Origin: Lepisosteus oculatus
Taxonomy: Eukaryota > Chordata > Actinopteri > Semionotiformes > Lepisosteidae
Assembly: GCF_040954835.1 (NCBI RefSeq)
Contig: NC_090697.1
Span: 4,042,501 to 4,106,500, forward strand
Length of the DNA stretch: 64,000 nt
Direction of reading: 5' to 3'
Every line of letters starts with the position of its first letter. Within the stretch, counting starts at the first letter, position 1. Below the pieces are notes generated by a model. The model was not told the origin of the DNA. It searched no databases and was given only the letters and a program-made list of their open reading frames with translations. Positions 23,377-34,316 of the stretch are shown piece by piece. The position numbers were made by a program, and so were the translations under genes.

Positions 23377-23809
23377 ATCATATACTTTATTTATTAAAAA
23401 GCAGGGATCATCAACATGAGAATAAAATGAAATTTAGATTTAGAAATTTTTAAAATGTGTTAAGAGAAACAAATTCCTTTGAGCAAATTCCAACACATCA
23501 TCATACAGATGCAGCCATTCAAAATGGGTGGGGTATTTCGCGGTATACCCCGGTGGGCGTGTCGCGGTATCACGCAGTATCATGGGGGTTAATCATGTCA
23601 TGCTGGAAAGTATCCGGCATCACCTTGTAAAACCACCAGGAGGAGCCAATAAAGTCATTAAAATGTTGGTATATTTTATGAAAGCAAGATTGCTCAGTTG
23701 GACAAAAGTACACAACCTACCTTTATCAGAAATATTTATGCATCAAAGTAATAGTATTACTAATACTATTAACAATGAATGACTTTGGACAAGCTGTATA
23801 CTCAAAGTA

Positions 23810-23872
23810 TCATTTCTTTAGCACATTTGTACAAGCACTTGGAATCTGTCCAAGCCCTACTTTGGCAGGCAT
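23810..23872 (-). other. Short conserved reading frame inside TA family (20 codons)
   Basis: ATG at 23872 reads MPAKVGLGQIPSACTNVLKK and then TGA. The homologous segment at 46125-46208 on + reads 27 codons, also from ATG and ending in VLKK then a stop. The two differ mainly by an internal length change. It may be the remnant of a coding exon of the family or chance; no domain is recognised. Confidence 0.25.
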
Positions 23873-24315
23873 TTCCTTGCTTTTAACAGGGCGTTTCATA
23901 ATTTCTAACTACGAAAATTATTTAAACTGCGACACTTATCATTCAACTAGTGCTCAAAATATCACAAGGATCCTCAAGAGCACAGCAAAGACTGTATTAA
24001 AAGATACTTGTATCAGATACATGAGAATCCAGGCTTTTTTATCAACTCTTTCTTTTCTGTATACCAGATATTATGGAACCATTCCAGGAATCGGTACTTT
24101 AAAGAAAAAATACACACCGGTATTCTATTTCTCCCTAAACATTTTAAGCATCAAAGTATTTAACTAACGTGAAATAGCGAGTGAAAAAGTGGTAGTTTTA
24201 AGCTTTTCTGCTAATATAATATGGAATCGCGTATCTAAAGAAATTAATAACTATATGATTATATTCGTGTACTGCGACAGGGCTGTGTAGGGCTGTTTCG
24301 CCTCTCTCTTCATGC

Positions 24316-24396
24316 GACTTCCCTTGTAGCCCACTGGTCTACGTGCCTGATTACCAACTCACGGGTTGTGTGTTCAAATCCAGCTGGCGCTGCGAC
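24316..24396 (+). repeat. tRNA-like module inside TA-family arm
   Basis: Box-A-like TGTAGCCCACTGGTCTACG and box-B-like TGTGTTCAAATCCAGC at tRNA-like spacing, just upstream of TTTTCTTTTAACAAACATTTC. Confidence 0.6.
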
Positions 24397-24769
24397 TTTT
24401 CTTTTAACAAACATTTCTTCGAAAAAATAGAATAGCAATATTATGGACAATCAATTGACTTTTATATTTCAAAATATCACAACATGATTGAATCTAAGTC
24501 ATTTTTGATAACAATGAATAGTCAACTCCTTCCCTTCTAACAACGGTCCCTGCTTCTGCTTCCTGCTTCTATTGTGTGTGTGTGTGGGGGGGGATCCATT
24601 CAGATCTCCCTTCAGATTTAAAAGGTTATTAATCATATCTTCAGTGTCGCATCTTACCAGTGCAGCTGATCTTTTGCTGCCTGGGTGGGTCAACTATCAC
24701 AAAGCTTTAGAGAACCTAACATTTCTATTATCAACAAATTGTAAATTTGTAATAGAGTAAATTTTTATA

Positions 24770-25430
24770 GAGCATTTCGCAATCATGCATTTGTTTCCAA
24801 TCATGCAAAGTACAGTAATTTTTGAGAATCGATTCAGCATGCCTTTCACATGCTCATAAAAGAGATTGATTTAGGAACATAAACATATTACCGTATGCAA
24901 ACTGTACTGTATACAGTATATATATTTATATTTAATGTCTTAACTGTGCCCGTTTAAGTATTGAATATTTATATGGAATTTTACCACTGAAGGGAAATCT
25001 TAGTACCTGAGCATAAAAAGAATAGGAGCATGCTGTAACGCGTGTGAAGGCCATAAACGATATTAATTTTGGAACTTAAACATACAGTATATGGCTGGTC
25101 TCGGTCTGGTCTCGGTACTTTAAAGAAAAAATACACACCAGTATTCCATTTCTCCCTAAACATTTTAAGCATCGAAGTCTTTAACTAACGTGATACCGGA
25201 GTCAACAAGCATACTTTTTAGAATTTGATTAAAAGGGAATATAATATGGAATTGCATATCTAAAGAAATTAATAACGATATAATTATATTCATGTACCGC
25301 AACACAAGAATAGTACACACTGTACATTGTCTGTTGATAATGTTTCTGTAGTGCTTTTTCAGCACTCTGCACGTGACCTTGCCGGTGGCGCAGTGGGTTA
25401 GGTTCCTGACTCCCATGTCACATGGTCTGT
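24770..25430 (+). mobile_element. TA-family transposon, second left-side fragment
   Basis: Begins with the L-region phrase GCATTTCGCAATCATGCATT, passes through the R-region/arm phrases TAAGTATTGAATATTTATAT and TTTAAAGAAAAAATACACAC, and ends in a tRNA-like module (25375-25430, GGTGGCGCAGTGGGTTAGG) cut off where retrovirus-like LTR sequence starts. Mixed L and R phrases show that it is itself rearranged, as in the right end of the copy at 51331-55781. Confidence 0.7.
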
Positions 25431-25553
25431 GATATAATCTATAAAAGACCATCTTTAGCTAATTATTTTTTAAGTCTGGTGGATGCAAGCTGGACTTCCA
25501 TATGCATATGAAATAAAGAGACTTCTGCTTCACAGACACCTGAACTTTTTGGT
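25431..25553 (+). repeat. 5' LTR portion of the retrovirus-like element (family LTR-1)
   Basis: CTATAAAAGACC (TATA-like) and GAAATAAAGAGAC (AATAAA at 25512-25517) are spaced like the promoter and polyA signal of an LTR. The shared stretch with 44605-44735 (reverse) includes CTTCCATATGCATATG and CAGACACCTGAACTTT. The U3 5' part is missing. Confidence 0.65.
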
Positions 25554-25799
25554 GCTGCGGAGCAGGGTACTCCCAGCTGAGGGAACTCTGACTGTGAGGT
25601 GGAGAGGAAAAGCTAAGCCGCCACTTCTAAAAAGAGGTAAGGTATCCTCTTTTCTAAAAAGTCCCTTATTCTCTCCATGTTGCTGTCGAGGGTTTTTCTG
25701 AAGCTGAAGCAAGTACAAAAGAAAAATGAGTTTATGGTGTATGTGTTTGTGAAGGTGGGGTAGAAAAAGAGGGATTGCTGAAGGAATAGTGTCTCGCCC

Positions 25800-26100
25800 T
25801 GCCCATGCGGTAAAACCGGGTGTTGTCTCCTGGTACGCGAAAAAATCCAGGTGTTGTATCCTGGTCAGGTGTTGTATCCTGATACACGGAACAATCCAGG
25901 TGTTGTATACTGGTCTTGTGTTGTATCCTGGTATGTGAAAAAATCCAGGTGTTGTATCCTGATATACGGAAAAATACAGGTGTTGTATTCTGGTCAGGTG
26001 TTGTATCGTGATATGTGAAAAAAATCCAGGTGTTGTATCCTGGTCAGGTGTTGTATCGTGATACGTGAAAAAAATCCAGGTGTTGTATCCTGGTAGGCTG
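25800..26100. repeat. Minisatellite in retrovirus-like leader
   Basis: The unit AGGTGTTGTATCCTGGT recurs about a dozen times, alternating with ATACGTGAAAAAAATCC-type spacers (roughly 30-50 bp periods). It creates a long minus-strand ORF rich in repeated NTxxF phrases that should not be read as a gene. Confidence 0.85.
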
Positions 26101-26339
26101 AGGGTAGTAAATCGAACTGTACTCGCAGAAGAGCTGAGGGAGGTAACTCGATTCAAGTGTGTTATTAAAGCCAGGATTTGGAACCTGGTCTGTGTTCCCG
26201 AATTGTGATAGTTCGTCAGTTTGTCTTGACTGGGGGATTCCGCGGGGTGCGTGGGAGATGAGAAAATGGTTTGGTGTGAAGAAAAATTATTAGTGGAGGT
26301 GTCTGACTGGGTGTCAGAAAAAAAAGAAATTAGATTCAT

Positions 26340-27040
26340 GCAAAGTAAAACTTAAAAAGAAATATGGACTGTCAGATGGAATTTAGGCTGAACAGGAATG
26401 TAGAAAAGTGTATGAACAATGGGCTAAAAATAAACAGAGAAGGGTTTTATTTTAGAGGAATATTTGAGAATTCAAAAGAATATCGTAGAGAAAACGGAAT
26501 GGGATGAGACGCAAAAATCCCTGACGGAAAAACTAAAAGCAATGGCTGAACGTAACGAAATTATATATGCAAAAAAAAAAGGCAAAAGGAGAAATAGAAC
26601 GCCTTAAGAGAGAATCTGGGAGAAAGGTGGGAATTAGTGTGGAGATTTTTAAAAGAACATTACCCACCAAAAACTGATTGGAGAAAAGTAACAGCATGTC
26701 AGCAAAGGAAAGTGAGGATGTTTCAGATTTTACAGAAAGGTTTATAATTTTATAGATAGTATACTCGGGGTTAGCGGATGAAAAGGAAGTGAATGAAGAT
26801 ACACAGTAATAAAACAAGTGTTTTGAGTGGGTTAAAACTTGATGTTGCCAAGAATGTACAATTATGTTTTCCTGATATTATGGAGAGCAGAGACAGATTT
26901 GATTTAATAACTCACAAATCATGTATGCAGAAGTGTGAGCACTGCAAATGGGAGGTAAAAAGACTCCCAAGAAGGAGAAAAAGGAGCCGCCAGTTTGTCG
27001 CAATTATAGTGCGACTTTAATATTATACCGAGATATAAGA
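26340..27040 (+). pseudogene. gag-like remnant of the retrovirus-like element
   Basis: Broken frames contain phrases such as RKVTACQQRESEDVSDF (around 26680-26740) and LSGLKLDVAKNVQ (26830-26870), reminiscent of the capsid C-terminal region of retroviral Gag. A basic stretch (KRLPRRRKRSRQ, 26955-26995) follows a Cys/His segment (CMQKCEHC). Several stops and frameshifts prevent any product. Confidence 0.5.
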
Positions 27041-27043
27041 CTC

Positions 27044-27456
27044 TGTTGTAACAGAAAGAATTAGGTTCTGGATCCAGAGATGACGTTAAACAGATGAGTT
27101 TATTGCATGCTAGGAACAATAAAGCCGAAGTCTTGTTTCCCGCAAGAAACAACAAAACCGAAATATTGTTCAAGGTGCCGGTACAAACTTTAGATTTATA
27201 TAGTCCTTCCTTGCTGCTTCTGTTGTCATTTGTTATTATGGTGAAAGGGGAAGGTCATGTTTGTCCAGTTTACAGCTTTTTGGCCAAATGGTCAAGGATT
27301 AAGTCCCCAAGGGGTTCCCTAGCTCTCCTAGCTCAAATCTGGAATCCTTATCAGTTCTCCCTTTCCTGCCATAAACTCCTGTTGTTTAGAAGTCTAATCT
27401 TCAAGCAGAAAGGACTTAATTTAAACCCCATCTTTACTTTTACTTCAACCCCTTCA
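27044..27456 (-). repeat. Solo LTR, family LTR-2 (minus orientation), inside the retrovirus-like element
   Basis: The reverse complement begins TGAAGGGG and ends CTGTTACAACA and matches 58343-58725 along its length: shared GGATTCCAGAT, GACCATTTGGCCAAA, AATAAACTCATCTGTTTAA and GGATCCAGAAC (sense orientation). A 4-bp target duplication is not clear here. Confidence 0.75.
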
Positions 27457-27934
27457 AGAAATTAATGAGGACTGGGATAAATCTCCTGATTGGGCATATC
27501 GAGATGGGGGGTGTGCTAACTAGCCCTGGGGGAAAACAGGGACAAAACTCCAAAGATAAAACTATTAATTAGCTGATGTGCAATTACTAAAAGAAACTGT
27601 GTTTTTTGGAAAAATTGTAAGAAAGAGGCTGGATTTAACGCTTAAAGAACATGTCAGAAGCTGTAACGTGAAATAATAGATTTAATCTAGTAAGGCCCTT
27701 TGTAGCCTTCCTAAATTTATCTCAGGATTTAAATAAAACTGAAATAATCTTACAGTGTGCAGTAACTGGGGGACACAGGAGCACATTTGTCCTGTTTTTA
27801 GACTAAAACAGCATAAAGATGTGATATAAAGTTTTCTAATGGGTAACAGGAAGCTACAGGAGAAGGGGGGCAAAGGTTGTGTTTAAAACAAATAAAGGCT
27901 GTCACAGTATGCTTGGGAAAAGATAATAATAATT

Positions 27935-28075
27935 AATAATTGCTTACACTTATATAGTGCTTTTCTAGACACTCCACTCAAAGCACTTTAAAGGTAATGG
28001 GGACTCCCCTCCACCACCACCAATGTGTAGCATCCACCTGGAAGATGTACAGTTTCATCTACTGATGTGGGTGGG
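27935..28075 (-). mobile_element. SINE with LINE-like tail, 5'-truncated
   Basis: Matches the 3' part of the longer SINE at 31375-31850: CACTTATATAGTGCTTTTCT, ACTCAAAGCACTTTAAAGG and GGGGACTCCCCTCCACCACC. Its 3' tail is on the left, giving minus orientation. Confidence 0.8.
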
Positions 28076-28329
28076 GGACACCCCAGAACTATTGGGCTGG
28101 GATGCCCTGCAGCATTTATAAGGAATTTCTTTATGAATAGCATTTATGTGAACTACCTCAATAGAGCTATGTGATATTGTGATTGTTTTACCTCATGAGG
28201 GAACCCATAAGGCCAGGCTACTCCAAGTATTAGATCTTCGGACGGAAAAAAAGGTATAAAACCAACTAGATGATAAAGCCAGGGTGAATTCCTTTTCAGA
28301 ACAAGCTTGCCTGGTGACGAACTTCCTTA

Positions 28330-28960
28330 AGGGGGGTAGTGCAGTCTAAAGACAAAATTGCCTTGACCCCTGCAGCAGAAACTGTTTTTAATGTCTTGAA
28401 TCAAGCTTTCTTGCAGGCACTGCCCCTGGACTGGATTCCCCCAGATGAATCATCTGTATGTAATCTGTATGTAAGTGAAAGAAATGGGTTGCAAGCTGCT
28501 GTGCTGGTGCAGAAGCATGGAGGTACATGAAGGCATCGTCTGGTGGGTTATTATTCAGGACCCCTCGATGTGGTGGCCAAGGGGCCATATTTATGTGTTA
28601 TGGAGGCTACCTGCCTGGCTGTATAAACTGTGAAGAATCTGGTGTAGAACCAGCAGAGCCAATGAAAAGATTTAATTGAAACTTGTAAATTTTCTAAATG
28701 GAAAACTGTAGCGATTTATATAGACTGTATATATACTTTTGGTGTATGCCACAATTTTGGATGGCGGTGGAGGAATAGGGATTTCCTCAACACGGCAGGG
28801 ACTCCAGTTAAGAATGCTGGGTTTGTCTCTGAACTGTTAGATGCTTTGCAGCTACTGACTGAAGTAGCTGTGGTAAAGTGTAAGTCACATAATAAAGAAA
28901 TGTTTCCAGTAACCCGAGAGAACAATTTTGCAGATGCAGCTGTCAGGTGAGCAGTCCTGG
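28330..28960 (+). pseudogene. Retroviral-type pol remnant, RNase H region
   Basis: Two frames carry RNase H-like sequence. 28345-28600 includes NLYVSERNGLQAAVLVQKHG and YYSGPLDVVAKGPYLCVMEA after a frameshift and stops. 28710-28960 includes YTFGVCHNFGWRWRNRDFL, NAGFVSELLDALQLLTEVAV and NNFADAAVR, ending in TGA. The family is gamma/epsilon-like retroviral pol. It is not expressible as an intact protein. Confidence 0.75.
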
Positions 28961-29677
28961 TAGAGCAGGAGTCTGAGACCCCTGTGAAACCTCTGTTGGT
29001 GAAAAGGGGACAGCTACAGGGCATTCAGGCTGGATAGGACATTTAGAGGCCACTAAAGCAGAGAAATGGACATAGTTAGAAAAGAATGTGGGGCTGCATG
29101 ATAATTGGGTGTTGTGCAGCCAGCACACTATACGCCCTGGATCCCCTCACAGCCTAATGCCCTTTGTAGCCCAACAAAGGCACTCTGTTGGACACCCAGG
29201 TGTGAGTCAAATGATATGCTGGTTACCCAAAACTGGGTGGAGACCGGGTTTGAAGCAGTAGCCACTTATGTGGTAACTTGATGTGAGGCTTATCAAAGTA
29301 ACTCAACCACAGTTCAGGTGTGGGAGCTACAGCACAAAAGGCCTGCTCCTGAGGAACCTTTCATGCACTGGCAAGTTGACAGTTGTAAAGAGAAAACCTG
29401 GGCTCTTATAATCTGTTTTCCCAGTGGGTTGCTGCCACTGCCTCTGTGTCTACCAAACACTTGACGACGGAGATAAGCCCTTGGTGGGCACTGCCCTGCT
29501 GCTTGTATTATGATGAAGGGATGCACTTCACTGGGCAAGTGTGTCAGGCTGTGGTTGCATTGTTTGGGGTGAGATGGACTGAGATCACCCTCAGTCTGCT
29601 TGAACAGTGGAACGAAGGAACAGAACTCTGAAAGATCGACGAAACATCAGACTGAAGGAAGATCGAGGGATTGTACT
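28961..29677 (+). pseudogene. Retroviral-type integrase remnant
   Basis: Degraded pieces in all three frames, including MHFTGQVCQAVVALFGV (29521-29571) and the catalytic-Glu region VERRNRTLKDR (about 29605-29637), with a stop just before it. The sequence ends where the 23-bp TA-family stub begins. Confidence 0.6.
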
Positions 29678-29678
29678 G

Positions 29679-29740
29679 TGCACTTTGAATGGCTGCATCT
29701 GTACCACCTTTATCATGAATATTTTAATTAAGCAAATAAT
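29679..29740 (+). mobile_element. R-terminus stub of the TA family joined to inner TA-family sequence
   Basis: GCACTTTGAATGGCTGCATC then TG ends at 29701, followed by TA and CCACCTTTATCATGAATATT. The latter is internal sequence of the family (compare 40796-40830). So a family terminus lies directly next to family interior, after only 23 bp of element. Confidence 0.7.
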
Positions 29741-29939
29741 TGATATTTGCTTCAGTTTTGGAGAGAGTTTCACCTGCTGGATAGATACTATAATCTGAAA
29801 TGGGCAGTAAAGTCAAGATAAATGGACACCTGGGGGATTTGATTCCCCAGGAGTTGGGAGTATGACATGGGTATTCTCTGTCACATCTTCTCTATGTTCT
29901 CTTCACAGAGACATTAACAGAGGTGGTGAGACACAGAGC

Positions 29940-31255
29940 CCCTCAAAATATTGGGGGTTTCGTTCCAGAGCCAGGACACTGAGACCATCAACTGGACTGA
30001 GAGAATCAGCAAGGTGAACGTGAAGCTGGGTCTGTGGAAGACATGGTCACTGTCCCTCATTTGGGAAAATGTTGGTGTTGAAAGCAGACATCCTGCCGGC
30101 TTTGTTTTACCTGGCTATGGTGTACCTGTTGCCAGCCAGACTCAAATGAGTGCTGCAAGGGATGGTCTTCAAGTATGTATGGGGTGGAAGGTACAAGTAC
30201 ATCATGAGTAACCGGATGTGCCAGCCGGTCGAGGAAGGGGGGATGACCTGCCGCATTTCCCCCTGAAACTCGACTACATGCTATTCTGCAACCTCTGTCA
30301 GGCGCTGCGGGAGCCCATCAGCCACAAGTACCAGTACTTTGATGAGGCACCTGGCCCAGTGGACAAACACCAGACCAAAAGCTGAAAAGAGACATGAGAC
30401 CTACACCCACACTGTCAAGTGGAGACAGAGCTGTGCCCACGAGAGCCAGAGCTGTGCACCAACCACAGAGCCCTGTACAAGGAGGTGAGGGGTTAATTTG
30501 TCGCCAGAGAAAGGCTGTGGGTTCCCAGAGAAGCCTGGGAAAGGACACAGCCAAAAGCACTAGACAACAAACTAAATGACCTTAATTGGATGGCTGTGCA
30601 CAAGAGGTTGGCGATCAGAGTGGTCCTTTACAGACACTTGATCAACAGGAATCTGCATTGCACCCGGGATACATGCTTCACCGAGGAGACGCAGGAGCAC
30701 GTGTTCTGGAGCTGCCCCTGTGCCGCAGCGGTGTGGGGCAGAATGGACAACACCATGCAACTCCTGGGAGTGAGAACAGTGCCAAGCTATCAGGGCATCT
30801 TACTGGGGCTAGCACCTACAGATCAGACAAAGGGACACAGTACTTGCAGGACTGTGGAACGCGAGGAACACTCTCATCTGGCACAACACAGAGTGGGGAG
30901 CGTTGGAACTGGAAGAGAGGGAGGATGAAGCGCGACATTGCCACATGGGGCTTCTCCACAGCAGGGAACTTTGGGCCCTGTACAGATACTAAAGTGGAAA
31001 TCCCTGATCCCTGAGCTCCTGCTCCTTTCAGAGCCGGGACAGGGAAATGACATGGACAAAAGCAAGTGGTAGGGCTTGTAGAGACTCTTTCATTGTGCAA
31101 ATACAGCCCCATCATCCTTGCACTGATTTATAATAGACAATCTCCTCATTCAGAAAGTTTTTTTTATTTGATGATAGTTTGAAAATTTGTTAGAATGTGT
31201 ACTGATTGTGAAGTTTTTTCTTTGAAATAAAGTTTATTTTGATAGAAACAAAATA
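29940..31255 (+). mobile_element. Tx1/L1-like LINE, 3' end of ORF2 (degraded)
   Basis: 29975-30320 resembles the C-terminal reverse transcriptase region of Tx1-type fish LINEs (INWTERISKVNVKLGLWKTW, then GGKYKYIMSNRMCQPVEEGG). 30585-30800 carries HKRLAIRVVLYRHL, then CTRDTCFTEETQEHVFWSC and AAAVWGRMD, matching the CCHC-like motif before the end of ORF2. The frame changes several times. A GAAATAAAGTTTATTTTGAT tail near 31230-31250 may be the 3' end. 5' parts (endonuclease, RT core) are missing. Confidence 0.75.
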
Positions 31256-31374
31256 TGTGAGGTACATTGGTTTTCCTATGTTTTTTTCTTCATTTTCTCT
31301 AAGCTTAACAGCTTAAATCACCTAATCACTTGTGTCCAATCGACTTCCTTACTAATGCCAAAATGCTGCATTAT

Positions 31375-31850
31375 TAATAATAATTGTTTACACTTATATA
31401 GGGCTTTTCTGGACAGTCCACTCAAAGCACTTTATAGGTAATGGGGACTCCCCTCCACCACGAACCAATGTGCAGCATTCACCTGGATGATGTGACGGCA
31501 GCCATAGTGTACCAGAACGCTCACCACACACCAGCTATCAGTGGGGAGGAGAGCAGAGTAATGAAGCCAATTCATAGATGGGGATTATTAGGAGTCCATG
31601 ATTGGTAAGGGCCAATAGGAAATGTGGCCAGGATGCCAGGGTTACTGCTCTTTTCGAGAAACGCCCTGGGACTTTTAATGACCACAGAGTCAGGACCTCG
31701 GTTTTACGTCTCATCTGACGGACAGTGCCTATTTACAGTATAGTGTCCCTGTCACTATATTGGGGCATTAGGACCCAAATGGACGACAGGATGAGCGCCC
31801 CCTGCTGGCCCCACTACCACCTATTCCAGCAGCAACCTGAGTTCAAGTAT
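31375..31850 (-). mobile_element. SINE with LINE-like 3' tail, nearly full body, minus orientation
   Basis: Read on the minus strand, the body runs from AGGTTGCTGCTGGAATAGG through CTAATGCCCCAATATAGTG to GTGCTTTGAGTGGACTGTCC and CTATATAAGTGTAAACAATT with an ATT-rich tail. A body followed by a CR1/L2-like tail is typical of a widespread fish SINE. The 5S-like head expected in front is missing. Confidence 0.75.
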
Positions 31851-31859
31851 TGATAGGGC

Positions 31860-34310
31860 CCTCTTCTGGATAAATGAATAATAATATTACTTTGAGTGCC
31901 AACATATATGTTCTATAGGCAAGGTGCATACAATGCATATAAGATCATTTATTATTTATTGTTTACCCTTTATTGCATAATTATTTCTTGTAATTGATCT
32001 TTGATCTTTCTGGGAATCAATGTACTTCACATTGTGCAACAAAGACTTATGCTTTTTCATAGAATGTTATTGCATGTATGAAATCATGTAATGACATGAT
32101 AAAGGGTTCAAATGAGAATATTCAACTATTATAGTCTCATACAGCACGTTTATTACTCCATGCTCCTTGTCAGTTTTGTAGAATATTTTCTCTGGACTTT
32201 CATAGATCAGTGTCTTTCTTATTTACTTTGTAAGAACAAAAAAGCTGTCTACTCAGTAAAAGCCATTGAAGAGTGAAATAAATCCTTCAATTAATGTTCA
32301 ATTTGTTTCATTGTGTGTATCAGTGTCCAAAAGTAAATTAGTTCATGTTTCTTATATTTTGTTAGAAAATGGCTAAGGTTATCTATGCACTTGTTGCTTG
32401 CCTTATGTGATAAGTAAAAAGTTGTCACACAATTATAAAGCTATCCATTTAGAACATTCTTTATTTTAAATTAAAAAGCACTAAACTTAAGTTCTTTAAT
32501 ATTAAAAAGTTTAGCTACAAGTTATTTTAGTTAAACGTTATTTAGTAACATTTTAACCAAATTAAACTGCATGAAAAAAATATGAGAAAACGAATTCAGT
32601 TTTAGGAACAAGTAAAGGTTTATTCCATGCTGAGAAGACACACAACGTTTCGGCTGTGGAGCCTTGTGTGAATTAAAAGTGTACGACTAAAATGTGACTG
32701 TCTTCTGGGCATTTTAGATGACAAAGACTGTGACTAAAACAAAAACTGATGAATAAATTAACACTGCATCTTTGACAGTAATTAGAGCTGCAAGTATTTT
32801 TGGGTCAGTTTCTACCACCTTCGCTTACCAGTTTGGTACATGTTTGCCTAATGTTCTTGGAAGATTTGCTCACGTTTTCTCAAGTTGTTTTGGGGATTTT
32901 TCCAAAGTTCTAGCTCTGAATTGGGTTTCCTTCAAAGAGTTTACCAGCACTTTTCTCAATCTATGTTTCTATCAGTTTTTGTACATTTCCCAGTCCTTGC
33001 TGATGAGAAACAGAACTATAATATAATACAGGTGGAGAATTTGTATCTGACTATCTCAGCAATTTTAAAAGAGGTCATTCTGTCACCTCAGACAGGCTCC
33101 CAGAAGTTACCAGTTCAACAGATCAAAAACTGACAGGTAGATTGCAAAATTGCTGTTTTTATTCTAAGGTACTTGGTACAACAAGGTATGACTCAAAAAC
33201 AAACACATTAAAAACTTAGTCCCAAGTAATGAGAAGAAAAAAACATCCCGAGGAGCATTCCTTAATGACCGCACAGTTCCTTTTCTCTCTACCAGGTTGC
33301 TACAGACCACAAAAAAGATCTTCCACAACCGAACTTTCCTTAAACAGCTTCAGTCTTCCAGGCAACACATACGTTTGCTGTACCAAAGATAGAAAAACAC
33401 ACTGTGCACAGTATTCTGGAACTTGTTGGTAATCCCTTCATTTCCAAACCAGATGTTCCATTAGACCTTCTTTACCCTGGTCGGCTTCAACAACAAACAG
33501 GGTAAGATCAAAAGTTGTAAGAAACCCTGTTCTACTGGGTGAACTCTTAATTTTGGGCAACTAGATGTATAACTGGAGCCAACCTTTAATGGTTCTTATA
33601 ACCCAAACTCTACACTGGCATGAAAATACCCACTCATTTCAATACCGGTTTTACAGCTTTTTTCAGCTGATTGAAAATTTGCCCAGAGAAGACGCATTAT
33701 TTAAGACCAGCAATTTCCAAGAGCTTTTTTCAATGGTCTTGATTGTTTTACACTCATTCTTTTTGGTTTGAGGATTATTTTCAAGTCTGATGGTTGGGGG
33801 GCTTCAGGGACAGATTGCAGGATTGCGCTGTTGAAACCGCAGCTCGGTTTAGGCTTAACATTCCCCCACTACTACAACATGAACTCTCCAACTCTTCTAG
33901 CTGGAACTGACCAGAACAAGATTTGAATGCGATGTGTGAGCGTCTGGATGTTCAGGGGGGAAAAGCTGACATAAATAACCCAGAGGCTTCTTGCAGGCCT
34001 TGTCAGTATGCAGATTGTCGATTGTCATGGTGTCACATTTTTCTTCATCTCTCATTGGTTGCCCATCTGTCCTTATGTTTTACATCCTTACTGGCTAAGC
34101 ACCTCCACACACCAAACGTATCACCTCTGACTGTGAAGTAATTGACAGTTAACTAGACAAACAGTGTGGCATTTAATTAAACTCGGTGAAGACTACTGTC
34201 TACTGTATTGTTAGTTGTCTGCTGTATTGGTCAGGAAGATGAAAAAGAAAAGGGGAGTGGACCATAAAAAAACACTGGTCTTTACATACAGATCTCAAGT
34301 AAACACAGTC
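31860..34310. other. Intergenic between LINE/SINE and the second TAAR gene
   Basis: Mostly unrecognised. A repeat shared with 1291-1374 lies at 32611-32675 on minus. Several short ORFs (for example + 32772-33026) have no family signature. Confidence 0.4.
32611..32675 (-). repeat. Repeat tail with stem-loop (as at 1291-1374)
   Basis: On minus: AAGGCTCCACAGCCGAAACG, then GTGTGTCTTCTCAGCATGGA and ATAAACC. Stem GGCT/AGCC with a CCAC loop. Confidence 0.6.
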
Positions 34311-34316
34311 ACAGCA

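Larger units (their letters stand above)
23506..24700 (+). mobile_element. TA-family foldback-like transposon copy, L end intact
   Basis: The L terminus CAGATGCAGCCATTCAAA starts at 23506 after a TA (23504-23505). It is followed by GC-rich subterminal sequence with CGCGGTAT repeats, then GAATGACTTTGGACAAGCTG, the arm motifs, a tRNA-like module (24316-24396) and the inner segment ending near TTTAAAAGGTTATTAATCAT (about 24640). An extra segment at 23815-24070 is shared in inverse orientation with 45915-46205. A second L-type arm begins near 24770. Confidence 0.8.
25431..29677 (+). mobile_element. Decayed endogenous retrovirus-like element (LTR, leader, gag and pol remnants)
   Basis: In order: LTR piece (25431-25553), a leader with a minisatellite (25800-26100), gag-like reading in broken frames (26340-27040), pol with an RNase H region (about 28330-28960) and integrase pieces (to 29677). 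Frames are full of stops and shifts, and a solo LTR (27044-27456) and a SINE (27935-28075) interrupt it. RNase H resembles gamma/epsilon-type retroviral pol (for example YVSERNGLQAAVLVQKHGG and SHNKEMFPVTRENNFADAA). The right end is cut in integrase by a 23-bp stub of the TA family. No env or 3' LTR is recognised nearby. Confidence 0.75.

Noticed and set aside
25530-26339. 269-codon minus-strand ORF with repeated NTxxF phrases
   Set aside because: Produced by a minisatellite in a retrovirus-like leader; a repeat unit without stops explains the length.
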